Shown piece by piece: positions 10,291 to 21,110 of a DNA stretch of 64,000 bases. The notes under the pieces were generated by a model. That model was given only the letters and a program-made list of their open reading frames with translations, did no database searches and was not told the origin of the DNA. The stretch spans positions 124,001-188,000 of the forward strand of contig JAIVFJ010000090.1 in the NCBI GenBank assembly GCA_025765615.1, read 5' to 3'. A program made the position numbers and the translations under genes. How positions within the stretch are numbered: the stretch's first letter is position 1; each line of letters starts with the position of its first letter. The DNA comes from Zopfochytrium polystomum (taxonomy: Eukaryota; Chytridiomycota; Chytridiomycetes; Chytridiales; Chytridiaceae).

Positions 10291-11889
10291 CGGTGTAGAA
10301 TGTTGCCGCGCGTGACGAAGTCGGCAGTCTGTCCGTCTCGCTCAAGTTTGTCTTCGTCGTTCGTGTCTGTTCTCCGTGACACGGCCGAAGCACTCCACCA
10401 CACGCACTCCAAGAATATGATCCATCGCGACGTGAAGAGCGGCAACATTCTTATCCGGCGAGACGGCTCCGCGGCTCTCGGCGACTTTGGCCTCGCCCGC
10501 ACCATCGGCAGCCTGTCCTCCACCACGCAATGCAAGGGTACGCTCAACTGGTGCTCGCCGGAGCAACTCTCGCTGCCTTCGAGCGAACTCACGGCCAAGA
10601 CTGATACCTGGAGCTTTCGCATGACGATCTTTGCGCTGTTGAAAGACGAGAACCCGTTCGCCAACTACGTTGACGTGAAGTCCGCCTTTTTGGCGGACCG
10701 GTACGTCGAGAACCGTTTTCCCCTTCTTTTCGCTCGTCGACGCCACAGCACTGACAACACAGCAGAACCGGCCCCCCAAAAAAACCTACAACCCTGCAAA
10801 CAGAATCTTTATATACCAAGCCCCAACCCTGATGATGCCAACCCTCCCGACCGCGGACGATGCCCCGCTGAATTGTGGTTCCTCGTCGATTTGGCCGTGA
10901 AGTACTGCAAGAAACGCCCAACCGACCGGATCTCGGACGACGAAATTTCCGCATGGATTTCTGCCGGTGAGGACGTCGAGCCTTTCTCTGTTCGCTGTTG
11001 CGCCATTCTCTTTTTTGCTTTGTACTCGTGGTCACGTTCATTTTCACATTGTTTTGCCGCCATTCTCCGCCGTTCCACAGGTCCCGGCACTGTAAAGTCA
11101 CCGCCGCTCCAGAGTCCCAGACTGTGGGCTTTCGGAGCCATGCTTTTCGGCCAGGACAAATTTACGTTTTGCAAGCAACAGGCCTTTGCAGGTGACGCGG
11201 ACGCGCAAGTCCGTCTCGGGGAAATGTATCACTTTGGACGCAACGTTGAGCAGGACTACAAACAGGCAGTCCAGTGGTACTGGGAGAGCGCTCTCCAAGG
11301 GAACGCAAAGGCGCAGTGCAATCTGGGCTTAATGTACCAAACCGGCCTGGGCGTCGACCGGGACTACAAAGAGGCCTTCCAGTGGTTCCGCAAGAGCGCG
11401 CTCCAAGGAAACGCGAACGGACAGTTCCACATTGGGCTCGTGTACGAAAAGGGTCTCGGCGTCGAGCAGGACCACAGTCAGGCGGTGGAGTGGTACCGTA
11501 AGAGCGCCCTCCAAGGCAACGCCAACGGGCAGTGCAGCTTGGGATTCATGTACCGGAACGGCTTGGGCGTCAAGCAGGACCACAAACACGCCGCCGAGTG
11601 GTTCCGGAAGAGCGCGCTTCAAGGCGACGCAAACGGGCAGTTGTACTTGGGATTCATGTACGAACGTGGACTGGCCGTTCAGCAGGACCACAAGCAGGCT
11701 GTCGAGTGGTACCGAAAGAGCGCGCTCCAAGGAGATCCGAACGGGCAGTTCAGCCTGGGATTCATGTACGAACTCGGCCTGGGCGTGGAAAAGGACAGCA
11801 AGCTGGCTGAGCAGTGGTTTCGGAAGAGCGCGCTCCAAGGCCACGCGGGAGCGCAGTTCCACCTGAGGCGCACGGCCGGGAGCGACTGA
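10291..11889 (+). CDS. Truncated protein kinase with C-terminal Sel1 repeats
   Basis: The open frame begins at a plausible acceptor (CCCACAG before 10291). It encodes a kinase from helix E onward: HRDVKSGNIL catalytic loop, LGDFGLAR, GTLNWCSPEQ activation segment, then TDTWSF. The glycine loop and VAIK lysine are absent, and the DNA upstream is an unrelated F-box relic, so the kinase is either 5'-truncated or has lost its exons. An intron is likely from 10701, with an uncertain acceptor. A second, at 10967-11080, has a length divisible by three, so the reading frame stays open through it. The C-terminal part holds six full 36-residue Sel1 repeats and one partial repeat (consensus GLGV-QDHKQAVEWYRKSALQG). 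A related kinase relic lies at 32861-33580. Kinase-Sel1 fusions are common expanded families in some fungi and amoebae. Confidence 0.6.
   Translation, partial: RCRMLPRVTKSAVCPSRSSLSSSFVSVLRDTAEALHHTHSKNMIHRDVKSGNILIRRDGSAALGDFGLARTIGSLSSTTQCKGTLNWCSPEQLSLPSSELTAKTDTWSFRMTIFALLKDENPFANYVDVKSAFLADRYVENRFPLLFARRRHSTDNTAEPAPQKNLQPCKQNLYIPSPNPDDANPPDRGRCPAELWFLVDLAVKYCKKRPTDRISDDEISAWISAGEDVEPFSVRCCAILFFALYSWSRSFSHCFAAILRRSTGPGTVKSPPLQSPRLWAFGAMLFGQDKFTFCKQQAFAGDADAQVRLGEMYHFGRNVEQDYKQAVQWYWESALQGNAKAQCNLGLMYQTGLGVDRDYKEAFQWFRKSALQGNANGQFHIGLVYEKGLGVEQDHSQAVEWYRKSALQGNANGQCSLGFMYRNGLGVKQDHKHAAEWFRKSALQGDANGQLYLGFMYERGLAVQQDHKQAVEWYRKSALQGDPNGQFSLGFMYELGLGVEKDSKLAEQWFRKSALQGHAGAQFHLRRTAGSD
11188..11868 (+). 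repeat. Sel1 coding tandem repeat, 108-bp period
   Basis: Six full 108-bp units and one partial unit encode 36-residue Sel1 helices. Neighbouring units share long identical stretches, such as the repeated coding for KSALQGNANGQ, which indicates recent amplification or conversion. Confidence 0.85.
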
Positions 11890-12775
11890 TCTTTTGTTGA
11901 GATGGGGGGAGTCTCGGACGATTGTGCGTGGCCGAACCGCGAATGCGTCGGAGCGAAAGTCGAATGGAAGGAAAGGTTGTGGCGGCAGTTTGGGAAAGCG
12001 GACTTCTTGGATACATGAGAATGGAGGTGTTGTTGTCTCTCGCTCGCTCGCGAGCGATCGCGACCTTCGCGCGCACGCACGTGTACACAATCCCTCCTTT
12101 CCTCTATCTCTCTCTCTCGCCGTCTTTCTCACTACCACAACAGCGCCTCTCGTGAACAGTTGAACAAGGAGGGGAGGGCTACCGTGAGCCGAATCCCGTC
12201 GTTCGAAAAAAGGCGTTCTTCTCTGCAAGGAGGAGGTCGCCTCCCCTGGCCCCGTCTCCCTGCACTTTGGGCAACCCTGTGGAATATGTGCGCTCGTGAG
12301 CCATGACCACTTTACCGCCATTTCCAGATTTTACAGAATGTCAATATAAATTTTCATGTGTCGACGACGACAACCAATTGCGTCACTATTTTATCTGAAA
12401 CGATATGCGTTTGTGCAACTCAATAAGACCGAACCCAGATTCACGTCGAGCGGGACCAAAAGGCGTGCGAAAGCGGATTGGACCTGGACGGCGTGCGGGA
12501 CGCAGACGGGGGCACCTTTTGGGAATTCGTTGGTTGGCTTCGTCTTTTGAACAACAAAGAGACACATCTCGCGTAAAAAGAATGTAACTCTCGTGATACC
12601 TGTAACCTGTCGAAGCGAAGAAAATCATCAGTGAAGGTTGGTTTCTTGTCGCAGTCGGGGGCAATCTTTTAGAGCTTAGGATTGGAACGCTGCATGCCCC
12701 ATTTTTTTTCTCGGGGTTTTGCTTTACTCCTCTATTGTTTTGATGCCAGACTTCACTCCATTCTCCTCATCGATT
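11890..12775. other. Intergenic between Sel1 gene and copy C
   Basis: I see no gene. There are TC-rich tracts at 12090-12130 and a CTCGCTCGCGAGCGA palindrome near 12042. From about 12690 the sequence becomes the shared 3' flank of the membrane-gene family. Confidence 0.5.
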
Positions 12776-14513
12776 TTATGCGCTCAAGCTCATTCCTCTA
12801 CCTCCAGAAGGCGGCTGCAGCGAGAGACGCTTGGAAGACTTCACGGCGGACGAAGGGAACGCCGTCGAATTTTGCTGCAAGGCAGCGACGAGCTTGCGGA
12901 CGCGGTCAGCATCCGTGAGGAGGACCATGATCATGATGCAAGGTGGCACCGAGAGGAAGACCCTGTTACAACGAATAACAATTTTTACGGGATTAGTGAA
13001 CGAACGGGAGATATTTAGGCCACTTTTTCGCTTCTTACCATGCTGGTGATAGTAATCCGTTCGTTCGCAGGAAACGGCCGAGGACGCATATTTATTTTTT
13101 TTTTTTTTTTTGAATTTTTTTGAATAATTTTTTTTTCGAGATCGTGGCCTTGAAGTTGTTTGTCTTCGTCATTCCCTTACCTTGCGACGTTGGATAAAAG
13201 ACTCCGCCTACATGAACCGGAATAGAAGGAAGAGGGAAAAAAGCCTTTCTTGAGTTTTTGGCTTCACAGCCGAGGTGTGCGCACACCGAAGAAAGGAGGG
13301 GGGAAAAAAATGAAGAAACTCACCTGAAGTAATGAAATACAGGAACACGGCGCCAGAGTAGCAGACGCATCGCAACAGGGCATCGACATAATGCCACACC
13401 GAGACTTTGGCATTGGTCACCTGCGCCATGACGGACACGATCCGCGCTTGGGAAGCGACGAAGAAAATGGTGTCGGTGGCAATGACGTAAACCAAGAGTG
13501 TCATGGAGGTTTTTTGCTCGTTCGGATCTGGGATTGTGCCTAAATTGGCCTGGGGGTTTCCGTGAAAACCAGAGCTGAGAAAGCATGTGTTTGCTGCGGA
13601 AAATGAAGACAGGTACGAACCTCCATGTTCTGATTGAACAGAATGACGTCTGCGTGGTGATGACACAGTTAGAGATAATTGGCACTACTAATGATATGGG
13701 CTTACCAGCTCTGGTTTTCGAGAATTGCAAGATATTAAACATTCAGATAGCCAAAGTCCAGATCCAATAAACGAAAAAAAATAAAAATAAAAAAACTATA
13801 ACCAACGTGTTGAGGGAGAATTCAATGAAAGCGACAGCTCCCGCGATCGGCCAGAGCCGCCGCTCCATTTGTGGAAACAGAAGAATCAGAGCGCGGTAGC
13901 TTGTATGATACGAGAGAGCGGCTAGCTAGTTGGTTGGCGTGTGACAATTAGTGATGGGCAGATACTGCTGATGGACTGAGTACCACGAGAGTTGCTGAAA
14001 CTGGTTCAAAAGGTAAGTGAACTATTTCAGGGGGTCCTTTCTTAACGATTTCCAAAGCTTGCAAAACTTACACAACGGTACGTAGCCTGCATCAATGATG
14101 GTGGTGATGGTGCTTGGAGTGACGTACCCTAACTCGCGTCCAAGAACGGCCGCCGACAAGCCATAAAGAAAATAAAACACCAGAGCCGTCCAGACAGATC
14201 CAGAGAGGTGGAGATTCTTGATTTTGCCGATTTGTTCCCGAAAGCAGACGCCCTTGGGTCGAGTTTTGGGAAATCGAGAAGTAAAGAGATCGATGGTTAG
14301 CCGAATTGTGAGATCTTTGAAGGCTTTGCGTCGACGCTGAGACTTACTAAAGACAGGCTCAACAACGCGGCAACAAGGCCCTGGTTGGAGGTGCTCCTGT
14401 CGTCGGCACGATGGGAGGGGGAGGGTAAAATAGATACAGGGAAGTGGTGAGGATGCGTAGAACTTTTGGCTGATCGGAGTCAGGAAAAATAGGACTGACA
14501 CGAAGTCGGCCAT
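12776..14513 (-). CDS. Multicopy polytopic membrane protein, copy C (intact)
   Basis: This copy has the same exon plan as copy B, with start at 14513 and stop at 12776-12778. The first exon is only MADF: its donor (TTC|GTGTCAGTCC) is conserved in all copies, and the downstream stops seen in A, B and D then fall inside intron 1. Exon 3 differs from A and B by a short variant block (LTIDLFTSRFPKTRPKG) shared with D. The micro-exons are AGCTG at 13706-13710 and CATG at 13039-13042. The tail reads SSKRLSLQPPSGGRGMSLSA. I see no disabling mutation. It is probably a polytopic membrane protein of unknown role. The F-box pseudogene at 15001-16476 is divergent to it. Confidence 0.6.
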
Positions 14514-15000
14514 AACGCGGTGCTGGTCGTGTTTTCCTTATGTAAATGAAGATTTTATTTCGGAGGGGAACTGAGAGAATTCGAAATGTAAATCAAGAAA
14601 TTTATTAACACGCATAGGACATGACAAATGCAAAATAAAAGTTTTTAATGCCCTTCGCGTGCCTGCGTATCTGTGGACAAGAACGATAATAATTGTAATA
14701 TTAAATAGACGGGCCCAGCCAGTGAAACAAGGTCACCACCAGTTCCCAGTCAGTCCAAGTGCTCAGTGTGCAAACTTGAGTAACCGCACCAAATATACCC
14801 GCCAGGTTCCGTTGGTTCATCTCTCTTGTATCCGTGCTGCACGTCTTGCAAAGTGAGGTGGCGTCCGCGACGGCGGCTCCGGTTTCTAATGGCTCCGACG
14901 ATGGACGGGACGATGGCGCCGAGCACGACGGCGAGCGCCTTGGCGACGAGGATGACGAACGGGACGATGAGACGGTCGTGACGATGGTGACGAAAGACAC
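14514..15000. other. Intergenic 5' flank of copy C
   Basis: The first 100 bp match the flanks of the other copies. At 14870-15030 there is an Asp-codon-rich run that could be coding in the plus direction ahead of the F-box relic. A minus-strand frame of 98 codons overlaps it (14750-15046), but I cannot support either as a separate gene. Confidence 0.35.
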
Positions 15001-16476
15001 GACGATTATGAATAAGACGATGATGAAGACGATGATCGTTCTTCATGGCCTATCGAGGACAGCGTCGGCAAAGAACCTTCGGCCAAACACCAGGCGGACG
15101 AGGGACCCGCACCAGAGGCCGGCGATCTTACTCCAATGGGCGGGCTTTCCGCTGGACTTTTGCATGCCGCTCAAGATGACCCCAGTCACTGCGTATCTCC
15201 TTGCCACGCGCTTCGGCTGCCAGCGCTGCGGCAAAGCGGGAGTCAATCGAATCACCTGGAACCTCCGCGTCCGCGCGTGCGACAGTTGTCTTTACTATGG
15301 CACGATGGACTCGCTCCATTTAAGCGACATGGCGTGAGAGGTGGTTGCCCTGTTGCAGTCCGTTGAAGTCACTTTGCACGCCGAATGTCATCAGAAATCC
15401 CTCGTCTTTGTCCAGATGGACGACGCGAAACAATGGGGAGCAAAGGTCCTGGCCGAGCGCACCAAACTCAAGCCGGTCGAGGAGGCGTTTTCAAAAGTGG
15501 TGCGTTCTGACTCGCGGTTGTGTCCAACGGAGTGGGAGCTTCAGCCTCGCCTGGCAGAGGCGGAGCGAGCGTGGCCGGCGAAGCTTCAGGCGCATTTGGA
15601 TAAGGCTCTCGCGCGCGAGATTCCCCGGCTCAAGGAAGACATTGAATGCGGCTGGTACCCCACGACGGCGGGGCGATAGAGGAGACAAAGCGAGAGAGTG
15701 CGATCGCTTTTGCACGGGCGTCTGTTGAGAAGTACCTTCACGCAAGGCTTCAAAGAGCCAGCGCCTCCTCTCGAAGAGTTTGAGGCGTGGCGAGCATTCC
15801 TAAGCGCATGGAGTTGAGCAGGCGGAGTAAAGCGGAGACTGCCGAAGAGGAGGTGAGTGTTGCTGAAAAGGTGCTTCGCACTGCGACCTTGTATGCAATT
15901 GTGCCTGACGAAGCTGGCAGAAAACCCGGCGCTTTCTCCCAAACATTACGTGATATTCTCGACTCCATGGGCGAGATGAGCGAACAAGACATGCAATGAA
16001 TCTCGGAGGAGACCAAGTAGGCCGTGGACGTCGAGTTGGACCGTTCGAAATGTCGTCGCGAATGGAGCCGGGCCGTGGTGGAGGCAGTCTTACGCGTTGT
16101 GCAAGAGAAGCCCGTGCTGAACATTCGGGCAGCGGCGGACATGTTACGAAAGAGAGCCGCCGTTCTGCGGGCTTTGTTGGACAACAAGACGGACTCGGCG
16201 TTTGAAAGCGTCCCTGACTGGCTCGAATGGACAACGCCCTTTCGCGTAACGTGCGCAAAGGTGTCCGGCCGATACAAAGAGAATAAGGATGCCTTTGCCC
16301 AAGCCATGGAGTTGGATCGCCTCCAGCAAATCGCATCGGCCATCCATGGAGTTTCGGTCGCTGAACAGGAGAAAATCAAATTTGCAGCAACAGCCCGCAC
16401 TTGGAACGGTATGGGCGTGCACGTCGTGATCAATTGTGCGTGTGGGAAGAAGGTAGCCCAAGTGCGACTACAATAG
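15001..16476 (+). pseudogene. Fungal-type F-box/Cys-finger protein, decayed
   Basis: The plus strand encodes a protein with the layout of the large fungal F-box families. It has an LHGLSRTASAKNLRP segment (end of F-box), a QRPAILLQWAGFPLD segment, then YLLATRFGCQRCGKAG and RVRACDSC, giving two Cys-x2-Cys pairs, then a coiled-coil region and a long helical C-terminal part ending KKVAQVRLQ. In-frame stops occur at 15335-15337, 15677-15679, 15997-15999 and 16018-16020. The frame shifts between about 15680 and 15787. Introns could explain the first two lesions but hardly the last pair. Fragments of the same family lie at 1660, 9985, 34041 and 54250. Confidence 0.6.
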
Positions 16477-17024
16477 GTGCAAAAGTGCTGCGCATCGCCG
16501 TGCAGATTTCATATTGGATAAAGCTGGTCGAAGCGCGTGGGTGATTGAGTGGACCTGGACCAACGACCTCGCAAATGGCGGAACGAGCCGGAGGGCGAGG
16601 TATGTAAGCAACACTTTTTTTTTTTTGGTTTTGACTGCCGCCCCAGTTTCTTGACCTCCGCATCGTTCATCGAGCACAGCAGTTTGCCTGCAAACTCGAG
16701 GGGTTTCGCGGGCCTTTCGACTTACCCGCCATCGCTCAAACGGATCCATACAGATCAAATTCAAGCTTAAGAGGTGAATTGAAACCGCCTTTCTCGCATG
16801 AAACCCTCCCGCAGAAAGCAAATACAGTAGTTAAATTGCCAGTGCAAGGAATATTTTCATCTCCTCTCTGAACAATTAAATCGTCGACCGCGCGTATGCG
16901 CCGCGTTCCCCCCGCAAAACAGAGAGGAAAAAAAAGTTGTGCACCGCCTCGCCCCCAACTAGCGAAGTCCCCCGACACGACAAAATAAACCACGCCGCCG
17001 CCGCTGCCCGCCCCGCCCGCCCCC
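16477..17024. other. Intergenic, no gene seen
   Basis: This region lies between the 3' end of the F-box relic and the 3' end of the carrier gene. It contains a T10 run near 16615 and nothing I can name. Confidence 0.5.
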
Positions 17025-18489
17025 TCAACACTCCTCCTTGATCTTCTCGTACCCCGTCATCGCCAGCACAGCGCCCGGCAGCGACAGCAGCAGCCTGGGG
17101 CGGATGCCTCGACGCAGCATGGACGGCAGGCCCTCGGTCTGGAAAATGTGGAGCGCGAGGCGGAGGTATCCCGCGCGGATGCGGGCCGCGTCTGCGCCGC
17201 GTGCGCTGTCGAGCAGCTGCAGTCGCACGCGGACGACTTCCAATGGGTTGTTGACGCACACGGCGCAGACGCCCGCCAGGGCGCCCGCGAGCGCCGTCGC
17301 TGCCGTGTCGGTCCATGGAGACGAGGAAGGCGACGAGGAGGGTGACGGCGATGACGTTGACGAAGACGAGAAGGACGACGAGGACGGTGACGACCACGAC
17401 GACGACGACGACGACGGGCTGGGCGCGGCGAGGAGGCAGGAGAAGAGCGGTTTCGTCCATTCGTAGACGCCCCATTGCACGGCGCTGGCCGGCGCGAACG
17501 AGGCGACGTAGCCGACGTAGCCGCGCCAAAAGCCACGCGGGCCCTCCGTGCGCAGGATCCTGCGCGCAACGTCGAGACCGTTTCGGTAGAGGCTTTTACA
17601 ATTTTTTGGGGTTTTGAAAGTGGGCGCACCCATCGCGTGAGTGCTGGCCGTAGTGAAGGGAGAAAAAAAAAAAAGTCACACTCCCGCACCGGTTATTGTG
17701 AGTGAACCCCAGCCCGTCCGTCGCGCCCTGCGTCTGCAACCTCTGCGAGATGACGTCCGCCGGCACGTAAAACACGCCGGCGACAACGTCGGCGGTGGCG
17801 CCGGCCGCGAAGCCGCGCCAGAACGAGTCGCGCTCGGAAGTGGTGGCGGCGGTTGTGGTTGTTGTGGTGGAGCGCGCGCTGTGCCGCAGCAGTTCCTGGG
17901 TCGACTCGTAGGTGAGGTAGTAGGCGATTTGGCCGGGGAACGCCCCGGCGACCGAGGTGCCCGCGCCGCGCCAGAAGCGGGCGGGGCCGTGGCGCCGGAG
18001 CATGTGTGCCGCCACGGCTGTCATCGAGCGGCGGCGCGGGTCGGCGGCCTTGGGGTTTTTGGGAGGAGTCGGGGCGGGGAGGAAGGGTGGTGGTGGGAGG
18101 AGTGCCAGGGGTTACGAAATCTTCGTCAGTTGGGGGAAATAGGAACAGGAGGGCTGTGCGCCCGCTAAAAATCACTCTACATGGTCGGCCATCATCACTG
18201 TCTGCAGGGTGTTGAGCGGGAACAAGCTCGTCTCGAGGGCGACGATGAACACGGCGCCAAAGGTGGCGAAGCGGGTCAAGTTCATGTCGGTGAGCCACAC
18301 GCGCTCGCGGAAGCGAGCTGACTGAGGGCCATTTCCATTGCCGCTGCTGGCGGCGTCGACGGCGGCGGCGGCAGGCGGCGGCGGCGAGTCTGCGGCGTGC
18401 GACGGCGACGGCGACGGCTGGAGCGGTGGCGGCACCGGGAGGCGGAACAGGTCTCCCGGGAGGACGACTGGATCTTGTGCATGGGACAT
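17025..18489 (-). CDS. SLC25A44: SLC25A44-like mitochondrial carrier
   Basis: Mitochondrial carriers move metabolites across the inner membrane using three repeats of two helices. SLC25A44 in animals carries branched-chain amino acids. Exon 1 (Met at 18489) has a Pro/Ala-rich leader, then RERVWLTDMNLTRFATFG with helix 1 and SLFPLNTLQTVMM. The SLC25A44 group likewise opens with 'D..KF..FG...MMIR...YP..LIRTRLQ'. Exon 2 has MLRRHGPARFWRGAGTSVAG and FAAGATADVVAGVFYVPADV followed by ISQRLQTQG. Exon 3 has ILRTEGPRGFWRGYVGY, then a Ser-rich insert of about 40 residues, then LAGALAGVCAVCVNNPLEVV and a tail ending KIKEEC. The donors used are GTAGAG and GTTCAC. The Ser-rich insert in the third repeat is unusual. 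The substrate is not certain. Confidence 0.8.
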
Positions 18490-19428
18490 GCGCGGTTAAG
18501 CGGAGGGGAGTTGTTCTGTTGGGTTGCCGCCCGCCCCGCCGCCCACGACAATCGCTTGGAGGTTTGGCGGGAGGGAAAACTCTCGCGGGAGGCAAAAAGC
18601 GGGGGAGCGGCAAAACTTGCTGTGCAGCGGTCAAGAGTGGGGGGTAACGACCGCACGGTCAACACCGATAGAGCTTTCTTCAATTAGCACGGAGGGGGAC
18701 AGGGGGGGGGAAGGGGGGCTGAATTATGGAGGAGCGAAGAGCGGTGTTTGAGTCGGCTGGCGCCAGGGTTGAATGCTAATCTGTCTCCTCCAAGCCGCCT
18801 GGAGCCGCAGTTTGGTATGTTGCGCGTGCGCAGTGGTGGTGGTGTTAAATGGCAGCGTGGGGTTGGTACGAGTGGCCACGAAGGGATGGGAGAGTGCGGC
18901 GTTGTGGAGGAGCAAGCCGAGGAGGAATCGGGCTGGGTGTGGCTAGTGGTGGCGGTGCTTGCGTGCTTGCTTGCTTGCTTGCTTGCTTGCTTCCTTGTTG
19001 CTGTTCTTCTATTTTTGGAACATATACTACCAGTGTGATAGGTGTGCGGGGTGTGTGTTTGGAGCAGCGCCTTTACCCCGTCGTTCATTCATTCATTGCA
19101 TTCTTTCATCATCATCATCATCATCATCACATCGTCGTCGTCGTCGCGCGCGCACGAAGCACCCCAAGCAGAGCACAGCCTTCATTACACCACGCCCTTC
19201 TTTCCCAGTACTGCGTGCCGGATCTCTGTCATGATGAAAAACAACCCCACCACTCACCACTAACCCGGCACCCCCCCACCCCCCCCCCCCACCTAGGGCA
19301 TCCATCCGCACGAATATTCCTCCCGGCACGCGTCGCGGTCCCCTCCCTCCCTCCCTCCATTGCTCTCGGTCTGGTGCCGCCTAAAGCCATCTCACGTTTT
19401 TCTTCATCTGTTCAAAACCGAAACAAGA
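18490..19428. promoter_or_regulatory. Divergent intergenic region, carrier / Ctk3
   Basis: This 939-bp gap separates two genes that point away from each other, so it should hold both promoters. It contains seven TTGC/GCTT units at 18961-18989, a CAT repeat at 19108-19130, C-rich runs at 19270-19300 and a CCTC tract at 19345-19358. I see no gene in it. Confidence 0.5.
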
Positions 19429-20328
19429 ATGGACAACAGTGCTGGTGCTGACATGGTCGTAGATCCCCCTCAGCTGCCGCCGCCCTCACCACCACCCCCA
19501 CCATCACCACCACCATCACAACCACAACTACCCGGAGCCAGCAGCACAAGCACCAGCAGCAGCAGCAGCAGCACCAGCAGTAGCAGTAGCAGTAGCAGCA
19601 CCAGCAGCAGCGCCAGCGACAGCGGAAGCAGCCCCGACGGTGGCGGCGGCGGGGTCGGCGGGGTCGGCGGCAGCGGCAGCGGCGGGGGCGGTGGTGGTGC
19701 TTTTGGCGGCATCGGAACGATCTACAGCGGCGGCGACGGCGGCGGCGGCGGCGGCGGAGGGGTTGGCGGCGGTGAAGGCATTGGCATCGGCCACAGCTTT
19801 GGCGTGCTCAGTAGCGGCGGCGGCGGCGATGCGTTCGAGTGCCGGATGGACTTTAAGGAGATGCTGGACACACTGACGCAGTCGTACAAGGACGTGGCCA
19901 AGGCCGCCAGCTATGCGTACGTTGAGCAGAACAGGCAGTTTTGCCACTCGCTGTACGAGTGCATCAAAGAGCGCATGGAGGAGGTACTCTCTCTCTCCTT
20001 CATGCACACACACACACACACGCGCGCTCTCTCTTTCCCTCTCAGAATTCCCCTCCGCTGCACACTCTTACCCACATCCCTCCCCCTCCCCCCAGGTGTC
20101 AGTGAGCAATCGAGTCCCGCTTGTCTACGTTCTGGACAGCATGATGGGCATGAGCGTCAAGCACGGCTTTAGCGGCTACGCAGACTTGACGCGCAAAGAC
20201 ATTGAGTGGATCGTCACAATGGCTGTGCCGGAGAGCGATCCGTCGCAGCTCATCAAGATCAAAAAGGCACGTTTCTGGAAATGAGTTGTCTTGCCCCCGT
20301 TTTCTTTGCTTTCGGCGCCATTGCACGA

Positions 20329-20359
<31 letters not shown>

Positions 20360-20927
20360 GTGGCTTCTAACTCATATGTGACGCCTCAATGAAACAGGTC
20401 GTCCGCGGCTGGAGACAGCGCGGAATCTTTTCGGCGGCAGAGCTAGAGTCGGTTGAGGCGTATCTTGCGAGCGTCCAAAAATCTGTGGGACCAACCAGGT
20501 ACGATGAGCAGCAGTCTGGAATTTTTTATTTTTTTTTCTTTTTTCGTGAGGGGCTGACTTTTAACTCGCAAGCGAGAGGGAAAGCGAGAGAAGCCAGGTG
20601 CTCACGAAGCAGGATATTCTGAAGAAGATGGAAGAGGATCGAGACAAGGTCGGTTGTTTGGTGCATTTCTTTGGGTTCACCACCTTCCGGATGTCTTCTC
20701 ACGACGTTAACCATCCGCAGCACAAGAAGGCGCGGGAGGACGGCTGGTCGCGGCTGGGGCCGGTCAACGACACGCGACGGCCGACGACGCCGCGGCCGCC
20801 GCTGCGCGAGGAGTTTGAGGAGCTTTGGGAAAAGATCGACGGCATGACGGACACAGACTGGGCAAACATGATTGAAGAGGAGACGCGGTTCCGCGTGTCG
20901 ATGAAGGCCGCGTCAACGAGAATGTGA
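19429..20927 (+). CDS. CTK3: Ctk3-like gamma subunit of CTD kinase I
   Basis: CTDK-I phosphorylates Ser2 of the RNA polymerase II CTD, and its gamma subunit Ctk3 has a CID-like domain. Exon 1 gives about 140 residues of Pro, Ser and Gly low complexity and then DFKEMLDTLTQSYKDVAKAA. Exon 2 gives NRVPLVYVLDSMMGMSVKHG and IEWIVTMAVPES. Exon 3 gives VVRGWRQRGIFSAAELESVE. Exon 4 holds the C-terminal signature DILKKMEEDRDK, spliced to HKKAREDGWSRL. The end is WANMIEEETRFRVSMKAAS and more. Intron 2 (20267-20397) begins with GC, not GT: only an AAG|GCACGT donor keeps phase, so this is a GC-AG intron. The same intron carries a T29 run. The low-complexity N-terminus is long for the family. Confidence 0.85.
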
Positions 20928-21110
20928 AATGGCGCGAAAGGGCGGGGGGGGAGTGCGCGCAATACAGTTTATTTATGATTGATTGGCGACACCCGGCGCA
21001 TTTGCAGTGCGTGTGCTTTATTTTCTTTATTGTACGCTTTGTGGTACGGTCAGACGCCACATCTCACTCTCTTTCACTTGCTTTCTGCAACTTTATCAGC
21101 AGTCCCGCGC

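Noticed and set aside
10342..12321. Minus-strand frames (145, 170 and 330 codons) opposite the kinase/Sel1 gene
   Set aside because: Their periodic Leu/Val-rich pattern is the complement of the Sel1 repeats.
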